From positions 161,026-225,025 of the forward strand of contig JAREIK010000763.1 of NCBI GenBank assembly GCA_029783825.1: a stretch of DNA of 64,000 nt. The letters are read 5' to 3'. Made by a program: the position numbers and the translations under genes. The notes under the pieces are model-generated. The model ran no database searches, was not told the origin of the DNA, and saw nothing but the letters and a program-made list of their open reading frames with translations. This DNA comes from Sapria himalayana (Eukaryota > Streptophyta > Magnoliopsida > Malpighiales > Rafflesiaceae). Below are positions 21,845 through 33,206 of the stretch, one piece after another. The first letter of the stretch is position 1. Every line of letters begins with the position of its first letter.

Positions 21845-23970
21845 TCCTTTTCACTTTATCCCATAGAAAGCATGCCAATCTTCACCTCATAATAATACTT
21901 TAACCATGTCTACTTCTAAAGATGCATGATGTGGTTCAACAACTCTCCCCCAGCACTGAATGCAGACTCTGAAGCTACAGTTGTGATTGGAATTGATAAA
22001 ACATAACATGCCATCTTTGATAACAATCAAAACATTAGAGACTTCAGCTTCTACCAATCTAAGACATCAAAATTTAAATTTTCACAAAGATGAACACCTT
22101 CTTCTAGATATTTATTTAAATCAGATTCAACTTGTTCAATTGATGATTCAAGATGTCTTATATAACTAAAAAATTAAGCCATCACTCCACTTGTTCCCAT
22201 CGTTACAACACTAGAAGATTCATTTTGATTCTCACTTTCACCCTCTTTTTCACTACCATTTGCTTTATGAGCTTCAACAAATCTCTATAAAGCATGCACA
22301 AAATCTCACGAATAGTTATAATATATTCAATGATATCTGCTATAAAGATCAACAAATTGTATTTTATTTCTTGGATCTAAAATAGCTGCCATAAAGATCA
22401 ACAAATTGCACTCACCCCTATACATGTCAAACCCATCTTTCATCTTCATAATCATTGAATGCATAAACTCATTTTCATCAAGATATTTTTCATCCAACAA
22501 CCTCTTGATATTATAAAGCTCAGGAAAAAAAAATTTGATGTTGGATATTCTGTACCTACAATAACATGTATGATATTACCCAATTGAAATAAATAATTTT
22601 AAAAGCATGTAAATCACAAAATTAATTAAGATTAGTCAAATAAAATAATAATACCTAAATTTTTTTTGTAAGTTCATTAAATGCAGCAATAAATGAGGAA
22701 ATTTCAGCAACTTTCATCCAATCATCCTCACTAGGCAAGAACAAGCAACTTGCTTCTCTTTGTGGATATCTAGGAAAAATAACTTTGAACTCCAAGATAG
22801 TCAACAACATAAATAATGGTGCATTCCACTTGTGCAACAATCATAAATAAGTTTCTTTGAAGGCAACTTCAATTGCTTCACAATTTCTCCAAAAATATTC
22901 AGATGACTCTCTGACTGCGTCACATGTTTAACACTTTCTTGTACATTCTTAATTATATCTTCAATCTCTAATAACCCATCTTGTACAAGAAAATTTAGAT
23001 TATGTGCACAACACCTTACATGAAACAACTTTCCACAAAGAGCAAGTTGATTTTTATAGGAAAGGTATCTTTTGACATGCGAATAACAATATCAGTGTAA
23101 GACACACTATCAACTATCGCACTCCAAAATTTATCATCAATTTCTCAATCAACCAAACACTTCCTTAAGGGATCACAAATGGCAACTCCGGAATTAGGTG
23201 GTAGTACATCACAAAAATTGAGAGTACGCTTTTTCAATTTCTAATTAGAATCTATAAAATGGCAAGTAAAAACCATATAATAAACCTTTCGATTGGTTGA
23301 TTTCTATATTTCAGTTGTCACAATTACTTAATTTTCATATTTCAAAAGAGTGGAAACTTTTTTCTTTTCCACCTCATAACTTGAAAAGCAATCTTTTCTT
23401 ATAGTTGCACGACTAACCTTTTGATAATGTGGAGTTATAGTCTCCATCAACAAATTAAACATTTCATGCTCCACAAAAGAAAATGGTAGCTCATGGACCA
23501 TGATCAAATGAGATAATATATCTCTAATCTTAGTTTGGTCATATTTAAAATTTTGTATTAAAGCTACCATTACAGACTCTATTATAAAGGAATTGAGTGT
23601 TAGTTCCTTTTGTCCAAACAACTTTATTTTCCTTCTAATACAATTTTCTTTAATGCACCTAAGTAAGTGAGATGAAGTTCTAGCCTTAAGAAGTATAAAT
23701 CACCACTAGCAATGGATGCATTCAGCCTTTTCTGATTTATCAGTAAGGGTGACTATTTTAAATTTAGACCTTACTTGGGAGGTGCACTTTCTCTTCTTTG
23801 CGCAATCGCCCCCAACCTCTTCACTATCTTCAACATTTTCAACCCCATCAACACCCATAGGTGTAGATGATGTGTTTTCCTTATTCAAATTTACATTTTT
23901 TACAACAACATCTATAGCATTTTCATTATATGACTTTTTTGTGAATTTTCAGGGGATAACATATTGGCAA
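21845..23970 (-). pseudogene. hAT transposase (BED finger, DUF4413, hAT dimerisation), broken
   Basis: Read on the - strand from about 23970. An acidic N-terminus leads to a BED-type finger (KFKIVTLTDKSEKAECIHC, about 23763-23707; the expected His pair reads SHLLRCIKENC, so one ligand is altered). Then come GQKELTLNSFIIESVMVALI (23618), FHVRCCAHNLNFLVQDGLLE (23025) and KQLKLPSKKLIYDCC (22876), which are hallmark hAT motifs. A DUF4413-like part follows (FFPELYNIKRLLDEKY, about 22520). The C-terminal dimerisation domain (ITTVASESAFSAGG, about 21985-21945) is followed by a one-base frameshift. Several stops, for example in the 23050-23320 stretch and at 22335, 22050 and 22023, make it inactive. 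It is related to the RICESLEEPER/DAYSLEEPER type of protein. Confidence 0.88.
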
Positions 23971-24679
23971 CATGGTCCGACATCCTGTACAACATAACAA
24001 AACAAATTGGAAAATAAATAAAGTAGATTTCATATAATTTCAACATGGAAATTGTATATGAAAATTTGGAAAACTTTAAACACCCTAATTCAACAATACA
24101 AAATTCAATCAAAAATAGTAGAAGACATTTGATTCACACTTTCATTAAAACATTCAATTTGGGGTCTATCATAACAAGGGGTGAAAGAGACAAAGGTCAA
24201 AAGAGCTGAACGAATTGGAGCTTGCAGAGATGAGTTTTTCCCTCTGTGGTGCAAAGATCAGTAGTCTAAGTAAATTGAGTCATTAAAATCTAAGTTGGTG
24301 CATTGGTTGTGCTTTCTTTGCAGTAAAATATAACCTTGCACTCGATGCTTTGATTTGTAAAAGTTAGTGAGAGATGGAGCAATGCTATTTCCAACAATAT
24401 TTCAACTTTCCCATTGTAGAGACCAAGACATAGAGAACAAGACCAAAGCTATAAGTTGTAAAGAGATTGGACATAAAGAGATAACACATTAACAATGGAA
24501 GAAAGGAAAAGAAGAAGAGAACATGGGAGAGTGCGACATGGCGGGTGTAGGGTGGTGGCAGAGAATTGGAGAGCCGATAGAGTAATATCTAATATGGTCT
24601 TTAAGGTTTTTTAATGGTAATGGGGAAAAAAAGATCTGAAATTTGGAAATCAGAACATCGAAGTGATTGAACATGTCAA
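23971..24679. other. 5' non-coding part of the hAT element
   Basis: Between the transposase start and the right subterminal repeats. No gene, tandem repeat or RNA is recognised. The small - strand frames at 23912-24112 and 24489-24674 have no family resemblance. It probably holds promoter and leader of the transposase; no element can be pinned down. Confidence 0.45.
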
Positions 24680-24939
24680 ACTTTTCGTGAGCCTATTCAT
24701 GAGCCTGTTCACGAACATATTGCAAGCTTGTTCGTGAGCATGTTCATGAGCTGGTAAATGAGCCTATTCACAAACTTTTGCAAGCCAAACTTAAGTAAGC
24801 TTGGGTTCAGCTCGTTTAACTAACTAGCCAAAATGGAGTTTGGGCTCGGCTCATTTTACTTAATAAATGAATTCAAATGAGCTTTTACCGAGCCGAGCTC
24901 CGAATCAATCACGAATCATTTGGTTTGGTTACACCCATA

Positions 24940-25564
24940 TATCTATCTATCTATTTATTTTCTATATATATATATATATATCATTCTATCTATCTATCTA
25001 TCTATATTTCTATCAATCAATCTATCTGTCTATCTATTTATCTATCTACATGTCTATCTATTTATCTATCTATCAATTTATTTGTCTATCTATTTATTTA
25101 TCTATTTGTTTACCTATCTATTTATCAACTATCTATATATATATCTATCTTTCTATTTATCTATCTATCTATCTATCTATCCATCTATTTATATGTCTAT
25201 CAATCAATATATCTATATATCTATCTATATATCTATTTATCAATCAATAAATCTATCTATCTATTTGTCTGTCTATCTATCTGTCTGTCTATCTATTTAT
25301 CTAATAATAAATTAATCTATTTATCTATTTATCTATCTATTTATATGTGTATTTATCTATTTGTCTATCTATCTATCTGTCAATCAAATCATCTATCAAT
25401 ATGTCTATCAATCTATCAATTTATCTATCTATATTTTTGTTGATCAATTTCTCTTTTTATTTGTCTATCTATCTATCTATCTGTCTATATATTTGTCTAT
25501 ATATTTGTCTATATATTTTTCTATATATTTGTCTATCTATATGTCTATCTATTTATCTATCTAA
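24940..25564 (+). repeat. TCTA/TATC array, segment 3
   Basis: Continuation of the same array after the hAT insertion, in the same strand sense, with (TATATG)n-like variants near 25485-25555. It ends at CTAATCAAGATCATG, where unique sequence begins. Without the two insertions, segments 1-3 form about 4.7 kb of continuous array. Confidence 0.93.
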
Positions 25565-26296
25565 TCAAGATCATGCATGATAAATCTTGAATTTGAGACT
25601 TACTGTTCTTAGAGTTTGGACAAATTTTTGTCATCACATAAAGATGTTATATCTTATTAGATAGAAAAATATAGCTATTTGAACATTTGAATAAGTCATG
25701 AAATTGATGACCAAATGGAAGAACACATTCACCATTATTTGAATTCCACAAGAATTTAAAAATTGGATTTGAAAATATATCAATTATAGTTGGAGCTACT
25801 TATAAATTACTATAAATTCTTAGGAAATCTCTCATTTTTAGTGATTGTCTTATAAATGTTTAAATTAAGTGTTGTAAATCTTTATGTCTAAGTATATTCC
25901 AAGCTAATTCATAGATATTTAAATTTGAAATGAGATTATTAATTCTACTTTCTTTTAATATAATCAAATCATATCCCCCTTCAATTCTATCCAATCAAAC
26001 ACAACCTAAAGAGTAAATGGATATGAGGAAGCATTAGAAGAGCATATACAAGCTACCATTTTTCTAATCATTCTTTGCCTATTGTGATAGATTCTATAAA
26101 TGTATTAGAATGTATCTAACTTTAATGCAATAGCACTCATTGAGATTTTAATTTAGAGATTTTGGAAACTATATCTTTGTCCATCACTAGCATGTTTCAT
26201 AACTATTCGTATGCTTGAAAGTGTTGCAGGTAGCAAAAATGGCTCATTTCTCTACACTCACACATTGCTTTTTTGATTAAATACTGCCATTTTCAG
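25565..26296. other. Non-coding sequence before the EDR2-like exon
   Basis: No supported gene. Its last part may be intron of the captured gene, because it runs into a pyrimidine stretch and TTTTCAG at 26290-26296, a good 3' splice site just before the open exon. Confidence 0.4.
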
Positions 26297-26745
26297 CATT
26301 GAGAGCATTGGTTCATGCAAAGTCAGGGAACTATCATTCTGAATTTTTTTCTGGAAATATGCAAAAAAATGTCTTCTTGCCTGAAATTAAAATTAATGCT
26401 ATAAAAGTTGAAGATCCTGGAAGTGGTGATGATGGTGAGGTAGAAAAATCAACTCTGGAATTCACCAACTTAGTCTCTCTTAATGATGTCTCTGATGAGT
26501 TCTTTGATGTTCCTAATGCCATTGAGTTCTTGATCTTGACCATTTTGATAATGGAAGGTCTTCTGAAGTGAACCCTGATCTTCATGCTCCTATACTCCAA
26601 AAATACTTTTTTTACAACTTTCAAAATGTTCTTGTTAAACAAAATCTTATTTTTCCAATTATGATGTCTTCATTTGCAGAATATCAAACAATCAAAGTTA
26701 TTTTCCAAAACTATCATCAGAAGCTCCAAGATTTTGCTGGTTAGA
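26297..26745 (+). pseudogene. Exon fragment resembling EDR2-like (PH-START-DUF1336) plant protein
   Basis: After a TTTTCAG acceptor the frame reads LRALVHAKSGNYHSEF, then LPEIKINAIKVEDP and LNDVSDEFFDVPNA. A one-base shift near 26530 leads to LDHFDNGRSSEVNPDLH and on to QKLQDFAG before GTTAG at 26744. From memory of the family, this order resembles the linker between the START domain and the DUF1336 part of ENHANCED DISEASE RESISTANCE 2-like proteins, which are lipid-binding regulators of cell death. Only this exon is visible. The frameshift and missing neighbours make it non-functional. The assignment rests on recalled similarity, not a search. Confidence 0.45.
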
Positions 26746-26862
26746 CCCATTTTATCAGCTATTTAATTTTTTCCACGATCTTCTATATTTATTGATATAT
26801 TTATATATATTTGAGATGAGTGATTATAATGTGATTTAACAAATTTAGAAGTAGATGATAAA

Positions 26863-26865
<3 letters not shown>

Positions 26866-26907
<42 letters not shown>
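26866..26907. repeat. (AT)n microsatellite
   Basis: About 21 pure AT units, outside the TCTA arrays. Confidence 0.95.
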
Positions 26908-26910
<3 letters not shown>

Positions 26911-26955
26911 ATAAAGAGTGTTTATAACTTTTAGGAGAGTATTGAAGACCAATAA

Positions 26956-27124
26956 TTTTTTCATGTGTGCCTTGCTATATGAAGTTTGCAAATTTTGTAG
27001 CCATTTGATTTTGTTCTTGTTGGAAGGCCAAACATCTATTTTTTGAACTTGTTTATATATTTATTGGTTAATTAATTTAATAATTAAAAACTATAAGATG
27101 TTTTTTTTCATGTGTGCCTTGCTA
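26956..27124 (+). repeat. Pair of 21-bp direct repeats
   Basis: TTTTTCATGTGTGCCTTGCT followed by A occurs at 26956-26976 and again at 27104-27124, 148 bp apart. Around the second copy there is a further imperfect repeat of TATTTATTGGTTAATTAATT near 27058 and 27195. The cause is unknown; the arrangement could mark a small excision or a duplicated non-coding segment. Confidence 0.7.
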
Positions 27125-28335
27125 CACGCACATGAACTAGTTGAAAATAATTTGATAATTAACAAAAAGTTGGGTCTTTATGTTTTTTATATATTTATTG
27201 TTTAATTAATGTTTTGATAATGAAAAATTAAACATTTTGAGAATTTAAAACTACAAAAACACTATCTAGTTTTCTAGAGCAAGACAACCCTGACTAGCGT
27301 CAAGCACCTTCCCTTCTCTTCCCAACATTGATACATCATAACCTAATAGTCGAGTATGAGAGATTTCCTTCAGCCATGAGATTTTTATTGATTTGAGATA
27401 TGCTTTCTACCCTTACTCTTCATCGTTTATCTTAATGCAAAAGTGTGTGTTTTGATTCTGGTGTTTATTTTTCCAAATTCATCTTTTGCCTAGCTATTAT
27501 ATATTCACTCATAATACTTGGCTTACTAGTTCTAGTAATAAAATTGAGTTACCGTATATTGCATTTTTTTATATAAATTGTATAGTAGGTATTTGTGTCT
27601 ATATGACATCATGTAAAGTCAAGTTGTTACCACAATTATAAAAATGGGTGAAGATCCTACTCATGCACAAAGTATTAATATGGATGTTCGTGGTAAATCA
27701 TTACAAGTACCAAAATCATCAATCACCATGGTATGCTTGGATTGATTATATACACTGATTCATATACATACTTCATGCATGTGTGATATAATGCATTCAC
27801 ATTGTGTGGATGTTGATGTTGCACACTAGGTATGCAGGCTTGATATCCATGTATCTTGCCACTCAGAGAGCCTGTGGATTGGATGTTAATCACAAAATGA
27901 GTGTTGGTATTTGTGGAGAGTAGTTTGTATATTTGGATGTGCAAAATGCTTGCTGGCTATTGGATATTGCTAAGGATTTAATTAGGAAGTGTTCTAATGC
28001 AACCTAAAACTAATTTTAAAGCTCATGGTAAGAGTCACTGATAGAATTGAACCGATGGGCTTCTTTGTGCCAAATAAGATAACTAAGTACATGCTATTTT
28101 TTGTGATTTTTAGCTAGATGTTTTTTTTACAGATAACAAATTGTTCATATTAGGTTTATTTGATTAACGATCATGTGTGTAATAGCTAAATCTAGCTCTA
28201 AGCAAATTATATTTTCTTTACATAAATCTTTAATGTTCTAATATTTATTATAGTTTATTTTGATATGTTTGTAACATTTTGGAATAATTTCTTGATAAGT
28301 ATATTGGTTCATTTTTTTTCTGGCTTGTTATTTTT
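27125..28335. other. Unassigned sequence, no gene recognised
   Basis: Short open stretches exist, for example MGEDPTHAQSINMDVRGKSL near 27643, but none is long or recognisable. The - strand frame 27723-27944 resembles nothing I know. It may hold more captured or element sequence. Confidence 0.35.
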
Positions 28336-28593
28336 TTGATTGGTTTTATCTTTTTATTTTTCATAACTATATTTCATCATCTTATCGGTAAAAAATCTAA
28401 GCCTCTATTTGCATTTGTAGATGTAACAACGATAAAGGACTGGAAAATGCTTGATTATAAGTATTGTTTAGTATATGCAGCCCCTAAAATAAATGAAAAG
28501 GTATCGATAAAATGCTCGAAATTGGGAGATAAACTTGTTTTAGATGCTTTAGCTGTTGGATCTAGTCAACCAGCACATCTAAAAATTAAGTAA
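28336..28593 (+). other. Unrecognised open frame of 85 codons
   Basis: Phe/Ile-rich start, then FAFVDVTTIKDWKMLDYKYC and KCSKLGDKLVLDALAVGSSQ. It lies upstream of the last CACTA exon in the same frame as the frame at 28675. GTAG at 28417 could be a 3' splice site just before ATGTAACAACG. I do not recognise the product. It might be an exon of the CACTA second gene specific to this derivative, or captured host sequence. Confidence 0.3.
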
Positions 28594-28689
28594 TATTTTC
28601 CTTAATATATGTTTGGTTTTGTTTTGTGTTTAGAGTGTGCCTTTTATTAGTTAATATTATTGTAGCTTTGATTTGTGATTATAGTATTG

Positions 28690-28895
28690 AGGATTATGTT
28701 GTTGAAGAAGTTCAAAATACTTTTTATGAGTAGTACCAAATGCAATACAAAAGTTGATGCCTTATATGGAGTCACCGTAAGTGCTCTTGAAAAGACAGAT
28801 AGCACACAGAGTTCTAACAGAGTTCCCAAGGAGGAGAGGCTAGCACAAATGCATCAGCTAATGATGAGAATGATGATTTAGTTTTAAATGAATAT
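28690..28895 (+). pseudogene. Last exon of the second CACTA gene (Transposase_24 type), third copy
   Basis: The sequence around MPYMESP (28755) and the GGAGAGGCTAGCACAAATGC stretch (28831) matches MSYMESQ with GGAGAGGCTAGC of copy 1 (8415-8500) and the equivalent of copy 2 (31220-31120, - strand). Only the 3' end of the gene remains here. It leads directly into the subterminal repeats, without the 1.5 kb of extra sequence seen after this exon in copy 1. Confidence 0.7.
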
Positions 28896-29079
28896 ATACC
28901 TATGTAATCTTTTAGTTTTAACTATGTAACCATTGTATTAGAAAAATTTACTAACTAATACTTTTTGTAAATTATAAATAATGGTTTATAATAAATGTTT
29001 TTATTTAATTTAATATAAAAATTTAAAAATATGTAATCAAATTTTTTGTAAAAAAATAAAATTGTGAAAATAGCATTGG

Positions 29080-29387
29080 AATAAAAATAGCTAGGAATTC
29101 TTCCCTTGCTAATTTACCTAGGAAATTTTTTGTACATATTCAGTCGAAAATTATTAATTACTATTCTTAATTATGATTAAAATTAGCAAAAGAAAAAATA
29201 TAATTAGCTAGGGAACTTCCAAGTTAAAAAATTTGCTAGGAAAATTTTGTTCTCATTAATATTTTGTACTGAACACTTAAGCTAGGGAATATTTCTGTCA
29301 TTAATCCATCATTATTCTATTTTAAAGACACAATAAGCCCAAATAGCTAGGAAAATTTCTTTGGCTATTTGGGCTTTTCTTGTAGTG
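29080..29387 (+). repeat. CACTA subterminal repeats and right terminus of the third piece
   Basis: TAGCTAGGAATT, TTTGCTAGGAAAA and AGCTAGGGAATAT variants precede TTTTCTTGTAGTG at 29375-29387. The preceding AT-rich stretch (28980-29080) resembles 10080-10230 of copy 1. The next base begins a TAGA array. Confidence 0.83.
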
Positions 29388-29584
29388 TAGATAGATAGAT
29401 AAATAGAGTGATAGGCAGTTAGCCAAATAGACAAATAAACAGATAGTCAGATAGAGAGATAAATAGATAGATCGATAGATAACAAGATAGAGAGATAGAT
29501 AGATAGATAGACATATAGACATATAGACAAATAGAAAGATAGATAGATAGATAGATAGACATATAGACATATAGACAAATAGAA

Positions 29585-29615
<31 letters not shown>

Positions 29616-30370
29616 TAGATAGATTGACAGATAGATAGATAAAAAGATAGGTAGATAGATAGATAGACATATAGACATATAGACAAATAGATATATAGAT
29701 AGACGTGTAGATAGGTCGGCAAGTAGACACATAAATAGATAGATTCATAAATAGACAGATAGAGATTTAGATAGATAGATAGACAGATAGACATATATAT
29801 AGATAGATTGATAGATAGATAGTCAGATATATAGATAGACAAACAGACAGGTAGACATATAGATAAATAGCTTGATAGACAAATAGATAGATAAAAAATT
29901 AGATAGATAGATATAAAGACAAATAGACATGTTAACATATTGATAGATAGATAGATTGATTGATAGCCAAATAGCCAGATAGATAGATAGTCAGATAGTC
30001 AGATAGATAGATAGACATATAGATAGATAGATAATTAAAAAGATTTCCAGATAGAATGATAGATAAATAGACACATAGGCATATAGACATATAGATAGAT
30101 AGATATATAGATAGAAAAATAAATATATAGAAGAATAAAAAGATAGATAGAAAGATAGATACATAGATAGACAGATATACAAATAGACAAATATATAGAT
30201 AGATAGACAGATAGATAGATAGACAGATAGATATATAAACAAATAGATAGACATATAGATAGATAGATGGATGGATAGATAGATAGAAAAATAGATAGAT
30301 AGATAGACAAAAAGTCAGATAGACAAATAGATAGATCGGCAGATAGACAGACAGATAAATAAATAGATAA
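29388..30370 (-). repeat. TAGA array (TCTA array on the opposite strand)
   Basis: The repeat reads GATA/TAGA on the + strand, so it is inverted relative to the arrays on either side. Its open frames lie on the - strand only, because the TAGA sense always contains TAG codons. A block of ACATATAGACATATAGACAA recurs near 29510, 29558 and 29667. It joins the third CACTA end on the left and copy 2 sequence on the right. Confidence 0.95.
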
Positions 30371-31074
30371 TGGGGCAACCCTGCCCCGCCACTCCTTGTA
30401 GCACCTTGCTCCCGTGTGGCTTTCCTAGAACATTTCTTCTCCTCTCCATGTGCTTTGACCAAAGATTATGATCACTTAGATTCATTGTGTTACTCCATCA
30501 ACCCTATAGTTTCTGCTGCCATATGGTTCTTCTCTTGGTTCGAAGATAGCACAATCACTTCATTGTATGTGACAACCTAACTGCAAAATAGTTCATTGAA
30601 TACACATCCATGGCTGTAAATAATTTAATATACACTCCATAAAAACAATATGCACTCCATTAAAACAATACACATTCACAAATATATAAAAATTGTAATT
30701 ATAGACATGAACAAACACAAATCTGAGTTGATAGTCATACAACTCCAAAAATATCTAAAAGATGGCCAGGAATGATGTTTAGAGAGAGAGAGAGAATAAA
30801 AAATAAAATATTTCATAAATAATGAAGTTTATAATAGCTTATCCTCCTTTTTATTTTGCATAGATCGGTAAAGATTGAACTCATCCATAGGAAGAACCAT
30901 GACAATGTCTTAAGGCATTGAATCAAAATTTATTCATGTGTCTCACATCAGATGTCCTGCAAAGATTCACAGTTAGGTTAATCAGAAAAACCTAAAACAA
31001 AACTAGTATAAATAAAAATGATACCACCAAAAAAGTCTCATCCTGTTTAGCTACACATTGAAAAAAATAAAAAA
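30371..31074 (-). other. 3' non-coding part of CACTA copy 2
   Basis: 31074-30670 aligns with 8540-8930 of copy 1. The rest (30669-30371) is unmatched and less AT-rich. At the array junction 30372-30387 GGGGCA and TGCCCC form a short perfect hairpin. The - strand frame from 30462 starts with about 32 non-repeat residues (MVKAHGEEKKCSRKATREQG) and then reads only repeat; I do not call it a gene. Confidence 0.55.
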
Positions 31075-33061
31075 TCATTGAGAAATAATTCTGATACAAA
31101 TTCATCCTCATTATTAGTTGGTGCATTTTTGCTAGCCTCTCCTATGTGGTTTACTAGCTAGTTGTCAGAATGCTATCTATCGCATCAAGGCAGCTTAATG
31201 TGACTCCATATAGGTGATATGCTGTTGCATTACATTTTTAACTTTCTTTCATCTCATCATTCAATTCTTTAATCTCTTCATTCAATTCATTCATTTTTTG
31301 CATTTCTTCCTTCAAAAGAGTAATCTGCTCATCCTTCACTTCTTTAATTTCTTGTATTTCTTCCTTCAAATGAAAAATCTGCTCATCATTCTCTTTCATT
31401 TTGGTCCATAACTTCAAAACATTCATTTGTTTCCATTACTTGTTGTTCGACTACCTAACCCACCACTGCTGTAACAAATGAATTAGAAGCACAGTTGCTA
31501 CAAAATGTCACTCCCATCAAGCCGATGCCATACAATCGCTGGTTCTTATGACCTCCTATGATTTCCAAATAGATAGGATCATTGTCAATTGAATGAAGAT
31601 CCATATAAGCCTCAACTTTTTGAGAAGCAACTCTCATACGCTCCTCCATGAGTTCCTATGAAAAAATAGAAAAAAAATAATTTTCTAGATATACATAAAA
31701 TAAATTTAATATTTTGGATTCCAAACTAGTTTCAAAATTTACTGTAGTATTATAAAATTATATTAATATATTAGATTCTTACATCAATAATTTGAGACTT
31801 GTTGTCAACAAACTGACCATCCGCTTTCTTCACATGCATCCTCCTAAAAATCTCATAAAAATTGAGATCTCGACCCAATTCTCCAGCCTAGAGTATGTAT
31901 TTATAAAGTCAAAAAAAATGTTAAAAAATTTATACAAAATTAATAAAACCATCCACAAATTTGATTTATTTGGTCTTTAAAGAAAACTACTAAATATATA
32001 AATGTTTTAAACTTTAAAATTGTACAAAATCTCGAGCGTGTTCAATGCTTGACTTTGACCCTATTGTGTGGCGAGACATTTTTTACCGAGTATGGCTAAC
32101 TCAGTCCCTGGATTTTGCTAGCAATCATTTATTTTTTTCTTCACATCTGGCTCCTCCATATGCTTAAGACACTCAAGCTAGTCATCCTCATATATAAAAT
32201 ATGACCTATCTTTTAGTTTCTTCAATTTATAGACAAAATCTAAATATCGTTCAGCAGCTTTGCTCTCCCACAATAGCTTTATCTTTCCATCAAATTTGGG
32301 TACCTATGTGCACTAATTCTACATATAAAAAATCACCAAAAATTGATATTAATAACAATGACATTATTATTTACTACTTGAATAATAACCAACATATTAG
32401 TTAACTAATTAGATAAATAATTTTCAATACTTTTATTTCATTATTTTTACCTGAAAGTCATTAAAATTAGAATCACTTGTCGATTCCAAAACTTTCTTCC
32501 ACAAAAATGCTTTAGAATCGATCATTTTTTTTGAAATACTTTATAATTATAACTGAACACTTGTGATATGGAATAAAACTATACAAATAAATACATAACA
32601 CATAAAAAAAAGCAAATCAATAATATATATAAAACCTCACTAAAAGAAACATCATAATTTTTTATTCAAGTAATATTTACATATTTCATATACCTTCTAA
32701 CCACAATCTCAATTACTAACCTAGCACTAAATGTCGAGGAAGGCACAGTATTTGATGATGTCGATGGTGTTGTAAATGAGGGAACTGCCTGTGTAAATGG
32801 TGGGGTAAAAATAGCTGATAGATCAACAGTGTGTATGGAGAGGGCAATGAGTGGTGGGCTTATATCTAATAAATGTGATGGTAGAGGTGTTAATGATGGT
32901 GATGGTGATGGAAATGGAGATGGTGATTGTGATGTTGAAGTCTGGATATGGTTGGTATTTAATGCTACTACATTTTCAATGCGTTGTAAAATACAAGATG
33001 AATTTCATTCATTTCTGCATCCAAGTCCACCTCCGCAATGACCACGTCCTTTATGTGCCAT
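31075..33061 (-). pseudogene. Second CACTA gene, Transposase_24 type, copy 2
   Basis: It begins MAHKGRGHCGGG at 33061, equivalent to MVPKGLSHGGGRPG of copy 1, and soon meets a stop. A (GGTGAT)n-like stretch (32880-32935) encodes Ser-Pro repeats in this sense. The exon with the NDFQ end (about 32520-32450), the WAKKFDGKIKLLW-like exon (about 32320-32240) and the YLEIIGGHKNQRLYGIGLMG exon (about 31590-31520) can be followed. The last exon has a clear coiled coil, EEIQEIKEVKDEQITLLKEE (31358-31299). Stops and shifts make it inactive. The coiled coil is better preserved than in copy 1. Confidence 0.78.
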
Positions 33062-33206
33062 CTACTATACAAAAAATAAAAACATAGAACAAATAATAGA
33101 GATATGATGAACAACCATGCATCTAAGAATAATGCACACCAAAAGATTTTAACAAAATATAAAAAGTCTTTGATAGTATAATATTATAAAATAATTATAA
33201 ATGTGA

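Larger units (their letters stand above)
20816..24939 (-). mobile_element. hAT DNA transposon, decayed but with both ends
   Basis: A 4,124-bp element. The ends are TAGGGGTGTAAC at 20816 and, in reverse complement, TATGGGTGTAAC at 24939: a terminal inverted repeat with one mismatch, typical of plant hAT elements. Subterminal regions (20860-21150, 24680-24925) are dense in GAGCTCG and GAGCTTG motifs in both orientations. The flanks are TATCTATC on each side, which fits an 8-bp target duplication but is also the array unit, so the duplication is not proven. It carries one transposase gene on the - strand. Confidence 0.88.
25565..29387 (+). mobile_element. Third CACTA piece: right end, last exon and captured sequence
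   Basis: The right end GCTTTTCTTGTAGTG finishes at 29387 and is the same terminus as in copy 1. Subterminal repeats (29080-29387) and the last exon of the second CACTA gene (about 28690-28895) are present, so it is the same family. No TNP2 gene and no left CACTACAAG end is visible. Upstream sequence includes a probable host-gene exon (26297-26745). It therefore looks like an internally deleted or gene-capturing derivative; the left limit is arbitrary and set at the array edge. Confidence 0.6.

Noticed and set aside
21987..22169. Plus-strand 60-codon frame in the hAT element
   Set aside because: It is antisense to the hAT dimerisation domain, which is clearly coded on the minus strand.
29322..30462. 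Minus-strand open frames of up to 176 codons
   Set aside because: They read the TAGA array on its TCTA strand. Only about 32 residues at 30462-30366 are not repeat, too few to call a gene.
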